Assembly: GCA_965206355.1 (NCBI GenBank)
Contig: OZ242212.1
Span: forward strand, 310,001-374,000
Reading direction: 5' to 3'
Origin: Spongiihabitans sp965206355
GTDB lineage: Bacteria > Pseudomonadota > Gammaproteobacteria > Arenicellales > Poriferihabitantaceae
DNA length: 64,000 nucleotides
Positions 8,784-18,326 of this stretch are shown here, piece by piece (the stretch's first letter is position 1; every line of letters starts with the position of its first letter). The notes beneath the pieces were generated by a model, which did no database searches, was not told where the DNA came from, and saw only the letters and a list, made by a program, of their open reading frames with translations. Position numbers and translations under genes: made by a program.

Positions 8784-9964
8784 TTAAACCGTACAATTCT
8801 ACTACGCTAACGCCTTTATATGTTGAATGTGCCGATGAACGGCGCGCACTGACAGAACAGGCACAATCCCTAAAATCGGTACTGCTGAGTTCAGCCGCAG
8901 CGGCTAATGCGGTAATGCTGGGCGCGGGTTACTTTACGCCATTATCGGGTTATATGGACAAAGCTGACTGTTTGCGTGTCGCCGACACCATGCGAACGAC
9001 AGCGGGTTTATTCTGGCCGACACCCGTTTTATGTTTGGTGGACTCGGCAGAGCATATCGTCTCGGGACAATCTATTGCCTTGCAAGATCCTAACGTCAAC
9101 GGCAATCCGGTGCTTGGCATCATGGAAGTGGACAAAATAGAGACCCTATCCGAGCAGGATATGGTGCATATCAGTGAAAAAGTATATCGCACAGCGGACT
9201 CATCCCATCCCGGAGTCGCCGAATTCAAAAACCAAGGACGCACGTTATTATCCGGCGCAATCAAGGTTCTGAATTTCAGCTATTTCAAAACCATGTTTAC
9301 AGACACTTTCCGTGCTGCGGGTGAAATTCGACAGGCAATCCGCGAGAACGGTTGGAACAAGACCGTCGCCTTTCAAACTCGCAATCCGATGCACCTAGCC
9401 CACGAGGAGTTATGTCGCATTGCCATGCAACGTATTGGTGCGGATGGTTGCGTCATCCACATGCTACTCGGCAAGCTCAAACCCGGCGACATTCCCGCCA
9501 ATGTGCGTGACGCTACCATCCGAAAAATGGTCGAGCTGTACTTCCCGAAAAACACAGTCCTCATTAGCGGTTATGGTTTTGATATGTTATATGCGGGTCC
9601 CCGCGAAGCGGTGTTACACGCTATTTTTCGGCAGAATATGGGGGCGACCCATTTCATTATTGGTCGTGACCATGCTGGTGTTGGAAACTATTACGGGGCA
9701 TTTGACGCACAGACCATTTTCGCTGAAGAAGTCCCTGCTGGTGAGCTGGAAATCGAAATTTTTAACGCTGATCACACCGCATACTCAAAGAAACTCAACA
9801 AAGTCGTTATGATGCGCGAAGCACCAGACCACAAAATGGAAGATTTTGTTTTACTTTCCGGCACCAAAGTCCGCGAAATGCTATCCCAAGGTATCGCCCC
9901 CCCGGCAGAGTTTTCCAGACCCGAAGTCGCCCAAATTTTAATGAATTACTACCGCTCTGAATGA
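8780..9964 (+). CDS. sat: Sulfate adenylyltransferase (ATP sulfurylase), Sat type
   Basis: A 394-residue single-chain ATP sulfurylase. The nucleotide-binding block QTRNPMHLAH (about 199-208) gives the H-x-x-H catalytic pair. The block GRDHAGVGNYYGAFDAQ and a C-terminal LSGTKVREML follow. This homo-oligomeric Sat type differs from the CysDN heterodimer. In sulfur-oxidising bacteria it often works in reverse, making ATP from APS and pyrophosphate; in others it activates sulfate. No aprAB or other sulfur genes adjoin it, so the direction is unknown. Its ATG overlaps the aroG stop (ATGA), which implies translational coupling. Confidence 0.92.
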   Translation: MIKPYNSTTLTPLYVECADERRALTEQAQSLKSVLLSSAAAANAVMLGAGYFTPLSGYMDKADCLRVADTMRTTAGLFWPTPVLCLVDSAEHIVSGQSIALQDPNVNGNPVLGIMEVDKIETLSEQDMVHISEKVYRTADSSHPGVAEFKNQGRTLLSGAIKVLNFSYFKTMFTDTFRAAGEIRQAIRENGWNKTVAFQTRNPMHLAHEELCRIAMQRIGADGCVIHMLLGKLKPGDIPANVRDATIRKMVELYFPKNTVLISGYGFDMLYAGPREAVLHAIFRQNMGATHFIIGRDHAGVGNYYGAFDAQTIFAEEVPAGELEIEIFNADHTAYSKKLNKVVMMREAPDHKMEDFVLLSGTKVREMLSQGIAPPAEFSRPEVAQILMNYYRSE

Positions 9965-10027
9965 AGGCAATTCAACCCATAAGTGCAACGCTTGGGTTTA
10001 AGAAATGATCTTTGCATCCCATCAGCA

Positions 10028-10047
10028 AAGACCTCGAAAGGGGTCTT
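10028..10047 (+). terminator. Weak terminator-like hairpin after sat
   Basis: AAGACC pairs with GGTCTT around an 8-nt loop, 64 bp after the sat stop. No U-tract follows, so termination is doubtful. Confidence 0.25.
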
Positions 10048-10083
10048 AATTCACAGAACATTGTGATTGACAACCCCGCTACA

Positions 10084-10105
10084 GGGGCGAATAATTATTC
10101 GCCCC
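10084..10105. repeat. Perfect 22-bp palindrome
   Basis: The sequence GGGGCGAATAATTATTCGCC plus a final CC is its own reverse complement over 22 bp. It lies between sat and the coiled-coil gene, with no T-run after it. It could be a REP-like element, a protein site or a cruciform-prone terminator. Confidence 0.8.
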
Positions 10106-10281
10106 AAACTCTCTCCGACCGAGCTAATAAACAGAGTGGAGAAACAAAGTATCGAATTCAGTAACACCGCTTAAGTATCATCAGAATCCGAACAAAATTC
10201 TGATCAAGGCATTCGTTTTCCATAGATACTGAACCCGGACAACAACTGGACAAACCATCTCGCCTGCATTATAGTTTGGTC

Positions 10282-10785
10282 ATGGCTTCCGACGCACTCG
10301 CTTTTGATTCTCACCGTTTCGTCAAACGTATGACGGCGGTCGGCATGCCTGAACAACAAGCCGAGGCACTTGCCGAATCCCAGACTGACCTAATCAACAC
10401 CAACCTCGCCACCAAAACCCAATTAGCAAACACCGAGTCTGCCCTTAAAGCCGACCTTGCCACAACCGAGGCTGCCCTTAAAGCCGACCTTGCCGCAACC
10501 GAGTCCGCCCTTAAAGCTAACCTTGCCGCAACCGAGGTTGCCCTTAAAGCCGACCTTGCCACAATCGAGGCTGCCCTTAAAGCCGACCTTGCCACAACCG
10601 ATGCTGCCCTTAGAGCCGACCTTGCCGCAACCGATGCTGCCATTAGAGCCGACCTTGCTGCAACTGAGGTTGCCCTTAGAGCCGACCTTGCTACAGTAGA
10701 AGCCCACCTAATCAAGTGGATGGTTGGCTTGACGCTTGGTGTCGTGGGAGTGATGATTGCCTTGTTCAGTGTTTTCCTCCCCTAG
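10282..10785 (+). CDS. DUF1640-like coiled-coil membrane protein with 11-residue repeats
   Basis: About 167 residues from the ATG at 10282 (MASDALAFDSHRF); a TTG two codons upstream is also in frame. After an N-terminal block containing MPEQQAEALAE comes a run of eight 11-residue units of the form T-E-x-A-L-K-A-D-L-A-x. The C-terminal hydrophobic segment, about residues 145-165, can span the membrane. This plan (short head, long coiled coil, C-terminal anchor) is that of the DUF1640/CCDC90-like family and resembles Borrelia Bdr proteins. No biochemical role is established. It stands alone between sat and recO. The stop codon lies inside a CCCCTA/TAGGGG hairpin. Confidence 0.75.
   Translation: MASDALAFDSHRFVKRMTAVGMPEQQAEALAESQTDLINTNLATKTQLANTESALKADLATTEAALKADLAATESALKANLAATEVALKADLATIEAALKADLATTDAALRADLAATDAAIRADLAATEVALRADLATVEAHLIKWMVGLTLGVVGVMIALFSVFLP
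10432..10695 (+). repeat. 33-bp tandem repeat, 8 units, inside the coiled-coil gene
   Basis: Eight in-frame 33-bp units encode T-E-[SAV]-A-L-[KR]-A-[DN]-L-A-[AT]. Later units change Lys to Arg and Glu to Asp together, so the array has diverged directionally. Both strands are nearly stop-free across it, which explains several long overlapping frames there. Confidence 0.92.
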
Positions 10786-11039
10786 ATAGTAGGGGAAGCC
10801 TGGAGTCAAGCGAGGAACCTCTTGCTATATCCGAATTCAGAAAAGTTTAGCACTTGCCTACATGGATATGCAGGATGTGAATAGCAAATCTTTCTGACGG
10901 GGGTTTGGAAGGGATGGTTCGTACAAAAAAACCGCAACCACCAATAAAAAGCAACGCTCTGTTCATCCGTGGTGGATTCAATTAAATACGAATTCATTTC
11001 TCCCAATCAACTGTAAAATCCCTGATTACACAGCAACAT

Positions 11040-11798
11040 TTAATTCTCACTTGAAATCGGTTTCTTATGCCAATCCTTATAGCGTTTCATCTCTCGCATA
11101 ATCCTTCTTGAGCGCAATTCTTTACCATTTAACTGAATGTCTATCAGTAAACGGGTAAGCTGTCGTGCCTGCAATTGATCAGGCTCTGATTCAAATTTCT
11201 CATTGCGTAATGCCATGAGTGCGGAACCTGAAATAATATCGCTGTCCGCCGTGTTGTTGAGTCGACAATGTGCGGTTGCCACTGGGCCTTTTTGTGGAAA
11301 ATAGTGGTAACTGTGATCTTTGATAATACTTTCTCCGCTGTTAACGTCATGATCAAGCACCAGTCCAAAGCCAATTTCCTGAAGCAGATGTTTTTCAAAT
11401 ATACGCAATAGCGAGTGGGGATTTTTTTTGTCCAATAATGCCAAAATGGATTTATGGTACTTGTCATACAGTAATTTATGCGGGTCATGGCGATGCAGCA
11501 ATTTTAGAATCAGTTCATTGATATAGTAGCCACAAGTGATTCCGGATGTATTGAGTTGCGGGCAGAATTCGCTTTGTTCTATTGATGTCAGAATGGGCAA
11601 CTCGCCTTTTCCGCTCCAGCTTAACAGCAAGGGTTTGAAGGGTAAAAACAATCCCCGAATTCGGGATTTTTGTCTTCGACAACCTTTGGCAATTAACGTC
11701 AATCTGCCAAAATATGGGGTAAATATTTCAACCAATAAACTGCTTTCCCGATAAAATCGGCGATGTAGTATGTAACCCGGTTGTTGATGGACTTTCAC
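11040..11798 (-). CDS. recO: DNA repair protein RecO
   Basis: 252 residues. The N-terminal OB-fold contains GYILHRRFYRESSLLVEIFT and GRLTLIAKGCRR. The helical part contains YYINELILKLLHRHDPH and FEKHLLQEIGFG. RecO helps RecR load RecA on SSB-coated DNA. It closes the lepA-lepB-rnc-era-recO cluster, 30 bp after era, as in Escherichia coli. pdxJ, the usual next gene, is not present. The CxxC zinc motif of some RecO proteins is not obvious. Confidence 0.9.
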   Translation of the reverse strand: MKVHQQPGYILHRRFYRESSLLVEIFTPYFGRLTLIAKGCRRQKSRIRGLFLPFKPLLLSWSGKGELPILTSIEQSEFCPQLNTSGITCGYYINELILKLLHRHDPHKLLYDKYHKSILALLDKKNPHSLLRIFEKHLLQEIGFGLVLDHDVNSGESIIKDHSYHYFPQKGPVATAHCRLNNTADSDIISGSALMALRNEKFESEPDQLQARQLTRLLIDIQLNGKELRSRRIMREMKRYKDWHKKPISSEN

Positions 11799-11828
11799 CT
11801 TGATTGCTCTGCGACAGTATCAAAAAAG

Positions 11829-12734
11829 CTAGCTTTCGATGTATCCAAGCGAATGTAACAACGCGTTTCTGTCGGCCCAACTTTTTTTTACTTTCACCCA
11901 GAGCGTCAGATACACTTTTTTAGCAAACGACTTTTCCATCTGCTTGCGTGCATTCGTGCCAATCGCTTTGATTTGTTGCCCGTCTTTGCCGATGACAATG
12001 GATTTCTGACCGCTTTTGTCTACCCAGATAATAGCGTCAATACACAAGACGCCTCGCTCATTGACTGCAAATTTATCAACATCAACCGCAATTGAATACG
12101 GTAGCTCCTGACCAAGCATCATAAATGTTTGCTCCCTGACCAGTTCAGCGGCAAGGAACCGTTCAGAGCGATCGGTAATTTGATGCGCCGGAAAGCCAGC
12201 GGCACCCACTGGAAGATAGCGGGATACCTGCTTCAGAAAATCATTTATTTGCACCAGTTTGAGCGCCGATATGGGTATGATTTCGGCAAAGTCGTGTCGG
12301 TTTTTCGACTCATCAATTAACGGTAATAAGCCTGATTTATCTTTAAGACGGTCAATTTTATTGATTAACAAAATGACCGGTATGCCGGTTGTTTTTGCAT
12401 GTTCTTGTACATGACTGAACACCGCTATCAACGATTCCGACCAACCTTTGTAGTCAATCATAAATAGGATGACATCAACATCGGGCAGACTGCTGATGGC
12501 TGTTTTATTGATTGCTCTGTTCAGGCTTTTTCTCTGGTCATGGTGTAGTCCCGGCGCATCAACAAAGATAATCTGGGCTTCGGCTAGCGTTTTAATCCCT
12601 AAAATTCTATGTCGTGTGGTCTGTGGTCGTCTGGAAATAATAGATATTTTTTGACCGATAATGCGATTCAGCAACGTCGATTTACCCGCGTTTGGCGGAC
12701 CGGCGAGGGCGGCGAATCCGAAACGATGTGTCAT
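11829..12734 (-). CDS. era: Ribosome-assembly GTPase Era
   Basis: 301 residues with the GTPase motifs GPPNAGKST (12-20), DAPGL (about 59-63) and NKID (about 125-128). A C-terminal KH domain contains VIGKDGQQIKAIG. Era binds the 3' end of 16S rRNA during 30S maturation. It sits between rnc and recO in the conserved cluster, 72 bp after rnc. It has full length and intact motifs. Confidence 0.95.
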   Translation of the reverse strand: MTHRFGFAALAGPPNAGKSTLLNRIIGQKISIISRRPQTTRHRILGIKTLAEAQIIFVDAPGLHHDQRKSLNRAINKTAISSLPDVDVILFMIDYKGWSESLIAVFSHVQEHAKTTGIPVILLINKIDRLKDKSGLLPLIDESKNRHDFAEIIPISALKLVQINDFLKQVSRYLPVGAAGFPAHQITDRSERFLAAELVREQTFMMLGQELPYSIAVDVDKFAVNERGVLCIDAIIWVDKSGQKSIVIGKDGQQIKAIGTNARKQMEKSFAKKVYLTLWVKVKKSWADRNALLHSLGYIES

Positions 12735-12806
12735 ATCATTGTCCCTTGCTGGTCGCTCATTATTGGCATCCCATGGTGGGGTTGCGCTCTATATGTTTGC
12801 TCAGAA

Positions 12807-13505
12807 TTATCGTTTTAACACGTCTGCAAGGGCTTTGACTGCGAGTGCTGCTACAGTCTGCTCTGCCTTTTTGCGGCTACTGCCCGTTGCCGTGAACGCT
12901 GATTCAAAGCCCGCCACCTTGCACGACACCGTGAAGGTTAAATTATGCGCCTTGCCAGACTGGGAGATGATGTCATAGACGGGCGGTGATAAATCCCCCT
13001 TTTGCAAGGCTTCCTGTAAACGGGTTTTGCTGTCTTTCAGACCAGTCGGTTTAACGGTTTTGAGCAGGTCTTTGTATAATCTGCCCAAAACTTCTTTTGC
13101 TATCGGCATTCCACCATCCAGATAAATCGCACCGACCACGGCTTCAAAGGCATCGGACAAAATCGAATCGCGATTGTAACCCCCGCTTTTTAATTCTCCG
13201 CTTCCCATAATCAAATAATCCGAAAGCTTCAAATCTCTTGCCAGCATTGACAATGTTTGTCGGCGCACTAGAAATGCACGCATTCGGGTTAAGTCGCCTT
13301 CGGATAGCATTGGGAACTTGTGATACAGAGATTCTGCAATGATATATCCAAGCAGACTGTCGCCCAAATATTCCAGACGTTCATTGTTGAGACTCCCGAC
13401 ACTGCGATGCGAGAGCGCCTGCAACAATATCCCTGAATGCCTGAATTGATAGCCTAAACGCTTTTGCAGCGAATCCAACGTATCTATCGCACCCATAAAC
13501 AACAC
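12807..13505 (-). CDS. rnc: Ribonuclease III
   Basis: 232 residues. The RNase III signature NERLEYLGDS lies near residues 41-50 and supplies catalytic Glu and Asp. A second acidic site is in SDAFEAVVGAIYLDGG. A C-terminal double-stranded-RNA-binding domain ends in SSRKKAEQTVAALAVKAL. It processes rRNA precursors and structured mRNAs. An ATG three codons in could also be the start. It is followed by era and preceded by lepB, as expected. Confidence 0.95.
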   Translation of the reverse strand: MLFMGAIDTLDSLQKRLGYQFRHSGILLQALSHRSVGSLNNERLEYLGDSLLGYIIAESLYHKFPMLSEGDLTRMRAFLVRRQTLSMLARDLKLSDYLIMGSGELKSGGYNRDSILSDAFEAVVGAIYLDGGMPIAKEVLGRLYKDLLKTVKPTGLKDSKTRLQEALQKGDLSPPVYDIISQSGKAHNLTFTVSCKVAGFESAFTATGSSRKKAEQTVAALAVKALADVLKR

Positions 13506-13572
13506 CCGTTAAACACGATGCAATAGCCTTGCTGTTGATGTACTTATCGTTGATAGAGCTGTCGTTGGCAGG

Positions 13573-14400
13573 CTATTCAATAACATCACCAATTCGGCTC
13601 CATTCAACGCCGCCATTGCTGAGACCTTTCCAACTGAACCAGATGAAAAAGGCACGTCCTACTACATTGCCTTCGGGCACAAATCGCCAGTATCGACTGT
13701 CATTACTGTGGTCACGGTTATCACCCATGACAAAATAATGACCGGGCGGCACAATGACCTGATCTAAATCTCTTGATTGGCGCGAATCATCAAGGATAAT
13801 TGTGTGTGCAGAATCATCTATAATTTCGATGAATTGGCTTGCTGATGCCCCTTTGAGTTTTAATTGTTGATAGGCGTATCTGCCATCCTCTGCCAGCTCA
13901 GCCGCTTGCCCGTTGATAAACAACTTCTTGTCTTTATAAGCAAGAACATCTCCCGGCACTCCGATCACGCGCTTGATGAAGTTCAATTTTGGATCAATCG
14001 GATACCGAAACACCATAACATCTCCTCGCTGCGGACTCCCTATGGACACTATTTTTTTATTGATAACCGGCAATCGAATTCCATAAGAGAATTTATTAAC
14101 CAGAATAAAATCGCCGACATGCAAGCTCGGCAACATTGAGCCAGACGGAATCCTGAAGGGTTCAACGATAAAAGAGCGCAGTGTAAATACGATCAATATC
14201 ACCGGAAATAAAGCACGGGCATATTCAGCAATAATCGGTTGCGCTCTGGTTGTCCTGCCGGTTTTATCCAATTTCAGCACCACATTGCCTGCGCTTTTGG
14301 GGAAGATTTTATACCACAGGACAATGGCACCCGTTACCAGCAATGCAATAAATAAAACAAATGAAAAATCCACAGATAGCTCCTGAAAGTCAGATACCAA
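13573..14400 (-). CDS. lepB: Signal peptidase I
   Basis: 275 residues with two N-terminal membrane segments (about 12-32 and 63-80). The catalytic serine block IPSGSMLPSL (Ser88) and the general-base lysine block FIKRVIGVPGD (Lys143) follow. A late MGDNRDHSNDSRYW box completes the family signature. It cleaves signal peptides on the periplasmic face of the inner membrane. It lies 20 bp downstream of lepA in the conserved order. All catalytic residues are present. Confidence 0.95.
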   Translation of the reverse strand: MVSDFQELSVDFSFVLFIALLVTGAIVLWYKIFPKSAGNVVLKLDKTGRTTRAQPIIAEYARALFPVILIVFTLRSFIVEPFRIPSGSMLPSLHVGDFILVNKFSYGIRLPVINKKIVSIGSPQRGDVMVFRYPIDPKLNFIKRVIGVPGDVLAYKDKKLFINGQAAELAEDGRYAYQQLKLKGASASQFIEIIDDSAHTIILDDSRQSRDLDQVIVPPGHYFVMGDNRDHSNDSRYWRFVPEGNVVGRAFFIWFSWKGLSNGGVEWSRIGDVIE

Positions 14401-14420
14401 AATGTTAATGTTACGGGCGA

Positions 14421-16256
14421 CTAGTCTCGCTCCACCTTTAGAATGGATAAGAATGCCTCTTGGGGTATTTCAACCGACCCAATTTGTTTCATTCTTTTCT
14501 TACCCGCTTTTTGTTTTTCCAGCAATTTACGTTTTCGAGTAATATCACCACCATAACATTTTGCGGTTACATTTTTCCGTAACGCCTTGACTGTTTCCCG
14601 AGAGATGATTTTAGCACCAATGGCAGCCTGAATGGCAACGTCAAACATTTGTCTGGGAATCAGTTTTCTCATCCGTGAAACCAGCTCTTTGGCGCGATAT
14701 TGGCATTGCTCCTTATGCACCAATACCGCCAGTGGCGCAACTCTCTCACCATTGATGAGGATATCTACTTTCACCATATCCGCAACGCGGTTTTCAATAA
14801 ACTCATAATCCAGCGACCCATAACCGCGACTAACGGATTTCAGCTGATCGAAGAAATCTATCACCACCTCATTCAACGGCATTTCAAATTCCAGCATCAC
14901 CTGACGACTGTGGTAATGAATGTTTTTCTGCATCCCGCGTCTTTCGACACACAGCGATATAACCGCTCCAACATAGTCATCTGGCACCAAAATCCGCGTA
15001 TTCAAAAAAGGTTCTTTAATCAGCTCAATTTTTGACGGATCCGGCAAGTCCGCAGGATTATCAATCAGCAGCACTTCACCATTCTTCTGCAGCACCTCAT
15101 AAACAACGGTGGGTGCGGTGGTAATAAGCTCAAGCTGATACTCTCGTTCCAGACGTTCCTGCACGATTTCCATATGCAACATACCCAGAAAGCCACAGCG
15201 AAACCCAAACCCCAACGCCTGCGATGATTCTGGTTCAAATAGCAACGAGGCATCATTCAGACTCAGTTTAGCCAACGCCACCCGAAATGACTCAAAGTCC
15301 GCATTGTTAATCGGATACAGACCGGCAAACACGGTCGGGTGAATTTGCTGAAACCCCGGCAACGGCTGATCGGCAGGCTGATTGCTCAAGGTTATGGTAT
15401 CACCGACACGTGCCGCTTTAATTTCCTTCAATCCGGCAATCAAATAACCGACATTCCCTACCGACAGGGTTTCAACACGCAACGGTTTAGGGGTAAATAC
15501 GCCAATATCTTCAGCCTGATAATCCCGCCCGCTTGACATCATTTTGATACGGTTACGTCCACCATTCAAGCTACCATCCATAATCCGAATTAACGAAACA
15601 ACACCCAGATAATTATCGAACCAGGTATCAATTATCAATGCCCGAAGCGGTGCAGTTTCACAACCACGAGGAGCGGGTAACAGCGTGACTATATGTTCCA
15701 GCAACACCTCCACGCCCAGACCGGTTTTCGCACTTACCGACAAGGCAGTCGTACTATCCAACCCAATCACATCTTCGATTTCCTGAAGCACCCGCTCAGG
15801 CTCGGCGGCTGGTAAATCAATTTTGTTCAGCACCGGTATAACCGTCAACCCAAGATCAACCGCAGTATAACAATTAGCCACTGTCTGGGCTTCAACACCT
15901 TGAGCCGCATCAACCACCAACAACGCTCCTTCACAGGCATTCAGTGAACGAGACACCTCGTATGAAAAATCGACATGCCCAGGAGTATCAATCAGGTTAA
16001 GCTGATAAAGATGTCCATTGTTTGCCTTATATTGCAGGGTAACGCTTTGCGCTTTTATGGTGATACCACGTTCGCGTTCCAGCTCCATTGAATCAAGCAC
16101 CTGTGCTTTCATTTCCCGCTTATCCAGACCACCACAAAACTGAATAAAGCGATCAGCCAGCGTGGATTTGCCATGATCGACATGGGCAATGATAGAAAAA
16201 TTTCTAATTCTGGAGGGATGAGGAATAACGTATTGAGACGCAGACATCGCTGACAA
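14421..16256 (-). CDS. lepA: Elongation factor 4 (LepA)
   Basis: 611 residues. The GTPase motifs are AHVDHGKST (about 24-32), DTPGHVDF and NKIDLP. EF-G-like domains II, III and V follow, then the LepA-specific C-terminal domain with KQKAGKKRMKQIG. It is a ribosomal GTPase acting in back-translocation or initiation-linked steps. An ATG three codons in, at MSASQYV, is an alternative start. It heads the lepA-lepB-rnc-era-recO cluster and is divergent from argS. Confidence 0.96.
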   Translation of the reverse strand: MSAMSASQYVIPHPSRIRNFSIIAHVDHGKSTLADRFIQFCGGLDKREMKAQVLDSMELERERGITIKAQSVTLQYKANNGHLYQLNLIDTPGHVDFSYEVSRSLNACEGALLVVDAAQGVEAQTVANCYTAVDLGLTVIPVLNKIDLPAAEPERVLQEIEDVIGLDSTTALSVSAKTGLGVEVLLEHIVTLLPAPRGCETAPLRALIIDTWFDNYLGVVSLIRIMDGSLNGGRNRIKMMSSGRDYQAEDIGVFTPKPLRVETLSVGNVGYLIAGLKEIKAARVGDTITLSNQPADQPLPGFQQIHPTVFAGLYPINNADFESFRVALAKLSLNDASLLFEPESSQALGFGFRCGFLGMLHMEIVQERLEREYQLELITTAPTVVYEVLQKNGEVLLIDNPADLPDPSKIELIKEPFLNTRILVPDDYVGAVISLCVERRGMQKNIHYHSRQVMLEFEMPLNEVVIDFFDQLKSVSRGYGSLDYEFIENRVADMVKVDILINGERVAPLAVLVHKEQCQYRAKELVSRMRKLIPRQMFDVAIQAAIGAKIISRETVKALRKNVTAKCYGGDITRKRKLLEKQKAGKKRMKQIGSVEIPQEAFLSILKVERD

Positions 16257-16542
16257 ATACTGAAAAAATAAAAATATAGAGCATCCGTTGATGGACTACG
16301 GATAGCGGCTGATTCTACCTTAGTTCTTTTGAACAGTTGCGTATTAATTGAGAATGGGAATGGGGAATTAAAATTATGCCTATTACCGCTGAATTCACAT
16401 AATAAGCGCAACAAATTCGCTCCCCATCAACGGACATTTTAGTTTTGGGCTAACATCCATAGCGGTTTTACTTTAACTTCGTGCTATCAAAAGCTACAAT
16501 CACGCCCCCATTCCCAGTGCTTAAATTCAGAATTTAGAGACT

Positions 16543-18294
16543 ATGAAAGATACCGTTATCCAGCTTCTCGTACAGGCGGTACAAGCATTACAAAAGCAAG
16601 GCTTGCTCGATCAATCCGCATTGCAGTTGGTCAGTGTTGAGCGTAGCCGAGGCCCTGAGCATGGCGACTTTGCCAGTAATCTGGCGCTCAAGCTGGCGCA
16701 ACAAATGAACACCAATCCACGCCATCTGGCACAGGCCATACTGGCGCATTTACCCCAGTCGGATGCACTTGACAAAGCCAGCATCGCCGGTCCGGGGTTT
16801 ATCAACTTTTACCTTAAAAAAGCCGCCTACCTGTCGCTGATTGATGACATTCGTCAGCAAGGCATTCATTTCGGAGAAAGTGATGTGGGCAATGACAAAC
16901 GAATTATGTTGGAATTTGTGTCCACCAACCCAACCGGACCATTACACGTCGGTCATGGTCGTGGGGCGGCTTACGGAGATGCATTAGCCCGCGTGCTTCG
17001 TGCCGCTGGTTATGATACCCATAGTGAATACTATGTCAATGATGCTGGCAGGCAGATGGAGATTCTGGCAGTTAGTGTCTGGTTGCGCTATCTGCAGTTA
17101 TGCGGCAAGGAAATTCCCTTTCCGCAGAATGCCTATCAGGGCGATTATGTTCGGGGTATCGCTAACACCTTCAAGGAGATGCACGGCAACCGTTATGCGG
17201 AGGACGCGGAGCGGTTTAATCCGCAATTATTTGAGCAGTTACCCGAAGATAAAGAGGCTGCCATTGATCGGTTGATTAGTCATTGTAAACAACATTTGGG
17301 GGAAGCGGATTTCAGCATCTTGTTTGATCTCGGTTGCGATGCCATGGTGCAGGACATTCGGCAGGATTTAGCAGCGTTTGGGGTGGTGTTTCAGCACTGG
17401 TTTTCGGAACGTAGCCTGTTGCAAAATGGCGACATTGCACAGTCCATTAAACGTCTGCAAGAAAATGGGCACATTTTTGAAAAACAAGGTGCAAAGTGGT
17501 TCAGGGCGACCGCTTTTGGTGATGACAAAGATCGCGTGGTGGTTCGTGCTAATGGCGCATACACCTATTTTGCTTCAGATATCGCCTATCACTATAACAA
17601 GGCGCAACGAGGATTTGACCAGATTATCAATATCTTTGGCTCCGATCATCACGGCTACATCAAACGTTTGTGCGCATCCTTTGAGGCACTTGGAAACGCA
17701 CCGCAAAGACTGCAATTTCTGCTCGTCCAGTTTGCCATTTTGTATCGAGGTGGAGAAAAAATTTCCATGTCAACGCGTAGCGGCGAATTTGTTACTTTGC
17801 GGGACTTGCGCGAAGAAATTGGCAATGATGCGGCGCGGTATTTTTATGTATTGAGAAAACCCGATCAGCACATGGACTTTGATTTAGATCTGGCTAAGTC
17901 GCAATCTTCAGATAATCCAGTGTACTATATTCAGTATGCTCACGCCCGAATTTGTAGCGTCTTCCGCCAGCTTGAAGAGAAAGGAATGCAAACTCTGGAG
18001 ACGGCTGTGCCGAATAACGAATTATTAAAAGAGACTCAGGAACTGGATTTGTTGAAATCGTTGGCACAATTTCCCGAAGTGGTGGAATTGGTAGCGCATC
18101 ATTTTGAGCCACATCGGCTGGCGTATTATTTGCGGGATCTCGCCAACTCCTTCCATACCTACTACAATGCACATCCTTTTCTATCCAGCGAGGATGAGCT
18201 TCGTCTTGCCCGTTTGAGCTTGATTGATGCGACCCGCACGGTTATTGCCAATGGTCTACGTATGCTCGGTGTCAGCGCACCGGAAAAAATGTAA
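16543..18294 (+). CDS. argS: Arginyl-tRNA synthetase
   Basis: 583 residues, class I. It has an N-terminal Arg-tRNA synthetase domain, the HIGH motif variant HVGH in GPLHVGHGRG (about 132-141), an EKISMSTRSG segment at the KMSKS position, and the anticodon-binding DALR-like C-terminus ending RTVIANGLRMLGV. It charges tRNA-Arg. The 286-bp gap separating it from lepA probably holds both promoters; a plus-strand TACAAT at about 16492 is a weak candidate -10. It is followed directly by a SPOR-domain gene, a pairing common in this class. Confidence 0.95.
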   Translation: MKDTVIQLLVQAVQALQKQGLLDQSALQLVSVERSRGPEHGDFASNLALKLAQQMNTNPRHLAQAILAHLPQSDALDKASIAGPGFINFYLKKAAYLSLIDDIRQQGIHFGESDVGNDKRIMLEFVSTNPTGPLHVGHGRGAAYGDALARVLRAAGYDTHSEYYVNDAGRQMEILAVSVWLRYLQLCGKEIPFPQNAYQGDYVRGIANTFKEMHGNRYAEDAERFNPQLFEQLPEDKEAAIDRLISHCKQHLGEADFSILFDLGCDAMVQDIRQDLAAFGVVFQHWFSERSLLQNGDIAQSIKRLQENGHIFEKQGAKWFRATAFGDDKDRVVVRANGAYTYFASDIAYHYNKAQRGFDQIINIFGSDHHGYIKRLCASFEALGNAPQRLQFLLVQFAILYRGGEKISMSTRSGEFVTLRDLREEIGNDAARYFYVLRKPDQHMDFDLDLAKSQSSDNPVYYIQYAHARICSVFRQLEEKGMQTLETAVPNNELLKETQELDLLKSLAQFPEVVELVAHHFEPHRLAYYLRDLANSFHTYYNAHPFLSSEDELRLARLSLIDATRTVIANGLRMLGVSAPEKM

Positions 18295-18326
18295 GGTATG
18301 TTCATAAGATGAGATAGAATTTGACC

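Noticed and set aside
10311..10715. Long frames on both strands of the 33-bp repeat (134, 94 and 80 codons)
   Set aside because: Repeat periodicity divisible by three keeps every frame open. Only the plus-strand frame has head and anchor domains outside the repeat.
10806..11006. A 66-codon minus-strand frame between the coiled-coil gene and recO
   Set aside because: No recognisable domain, no ribosome site and biased composition. Treated as non-coding.
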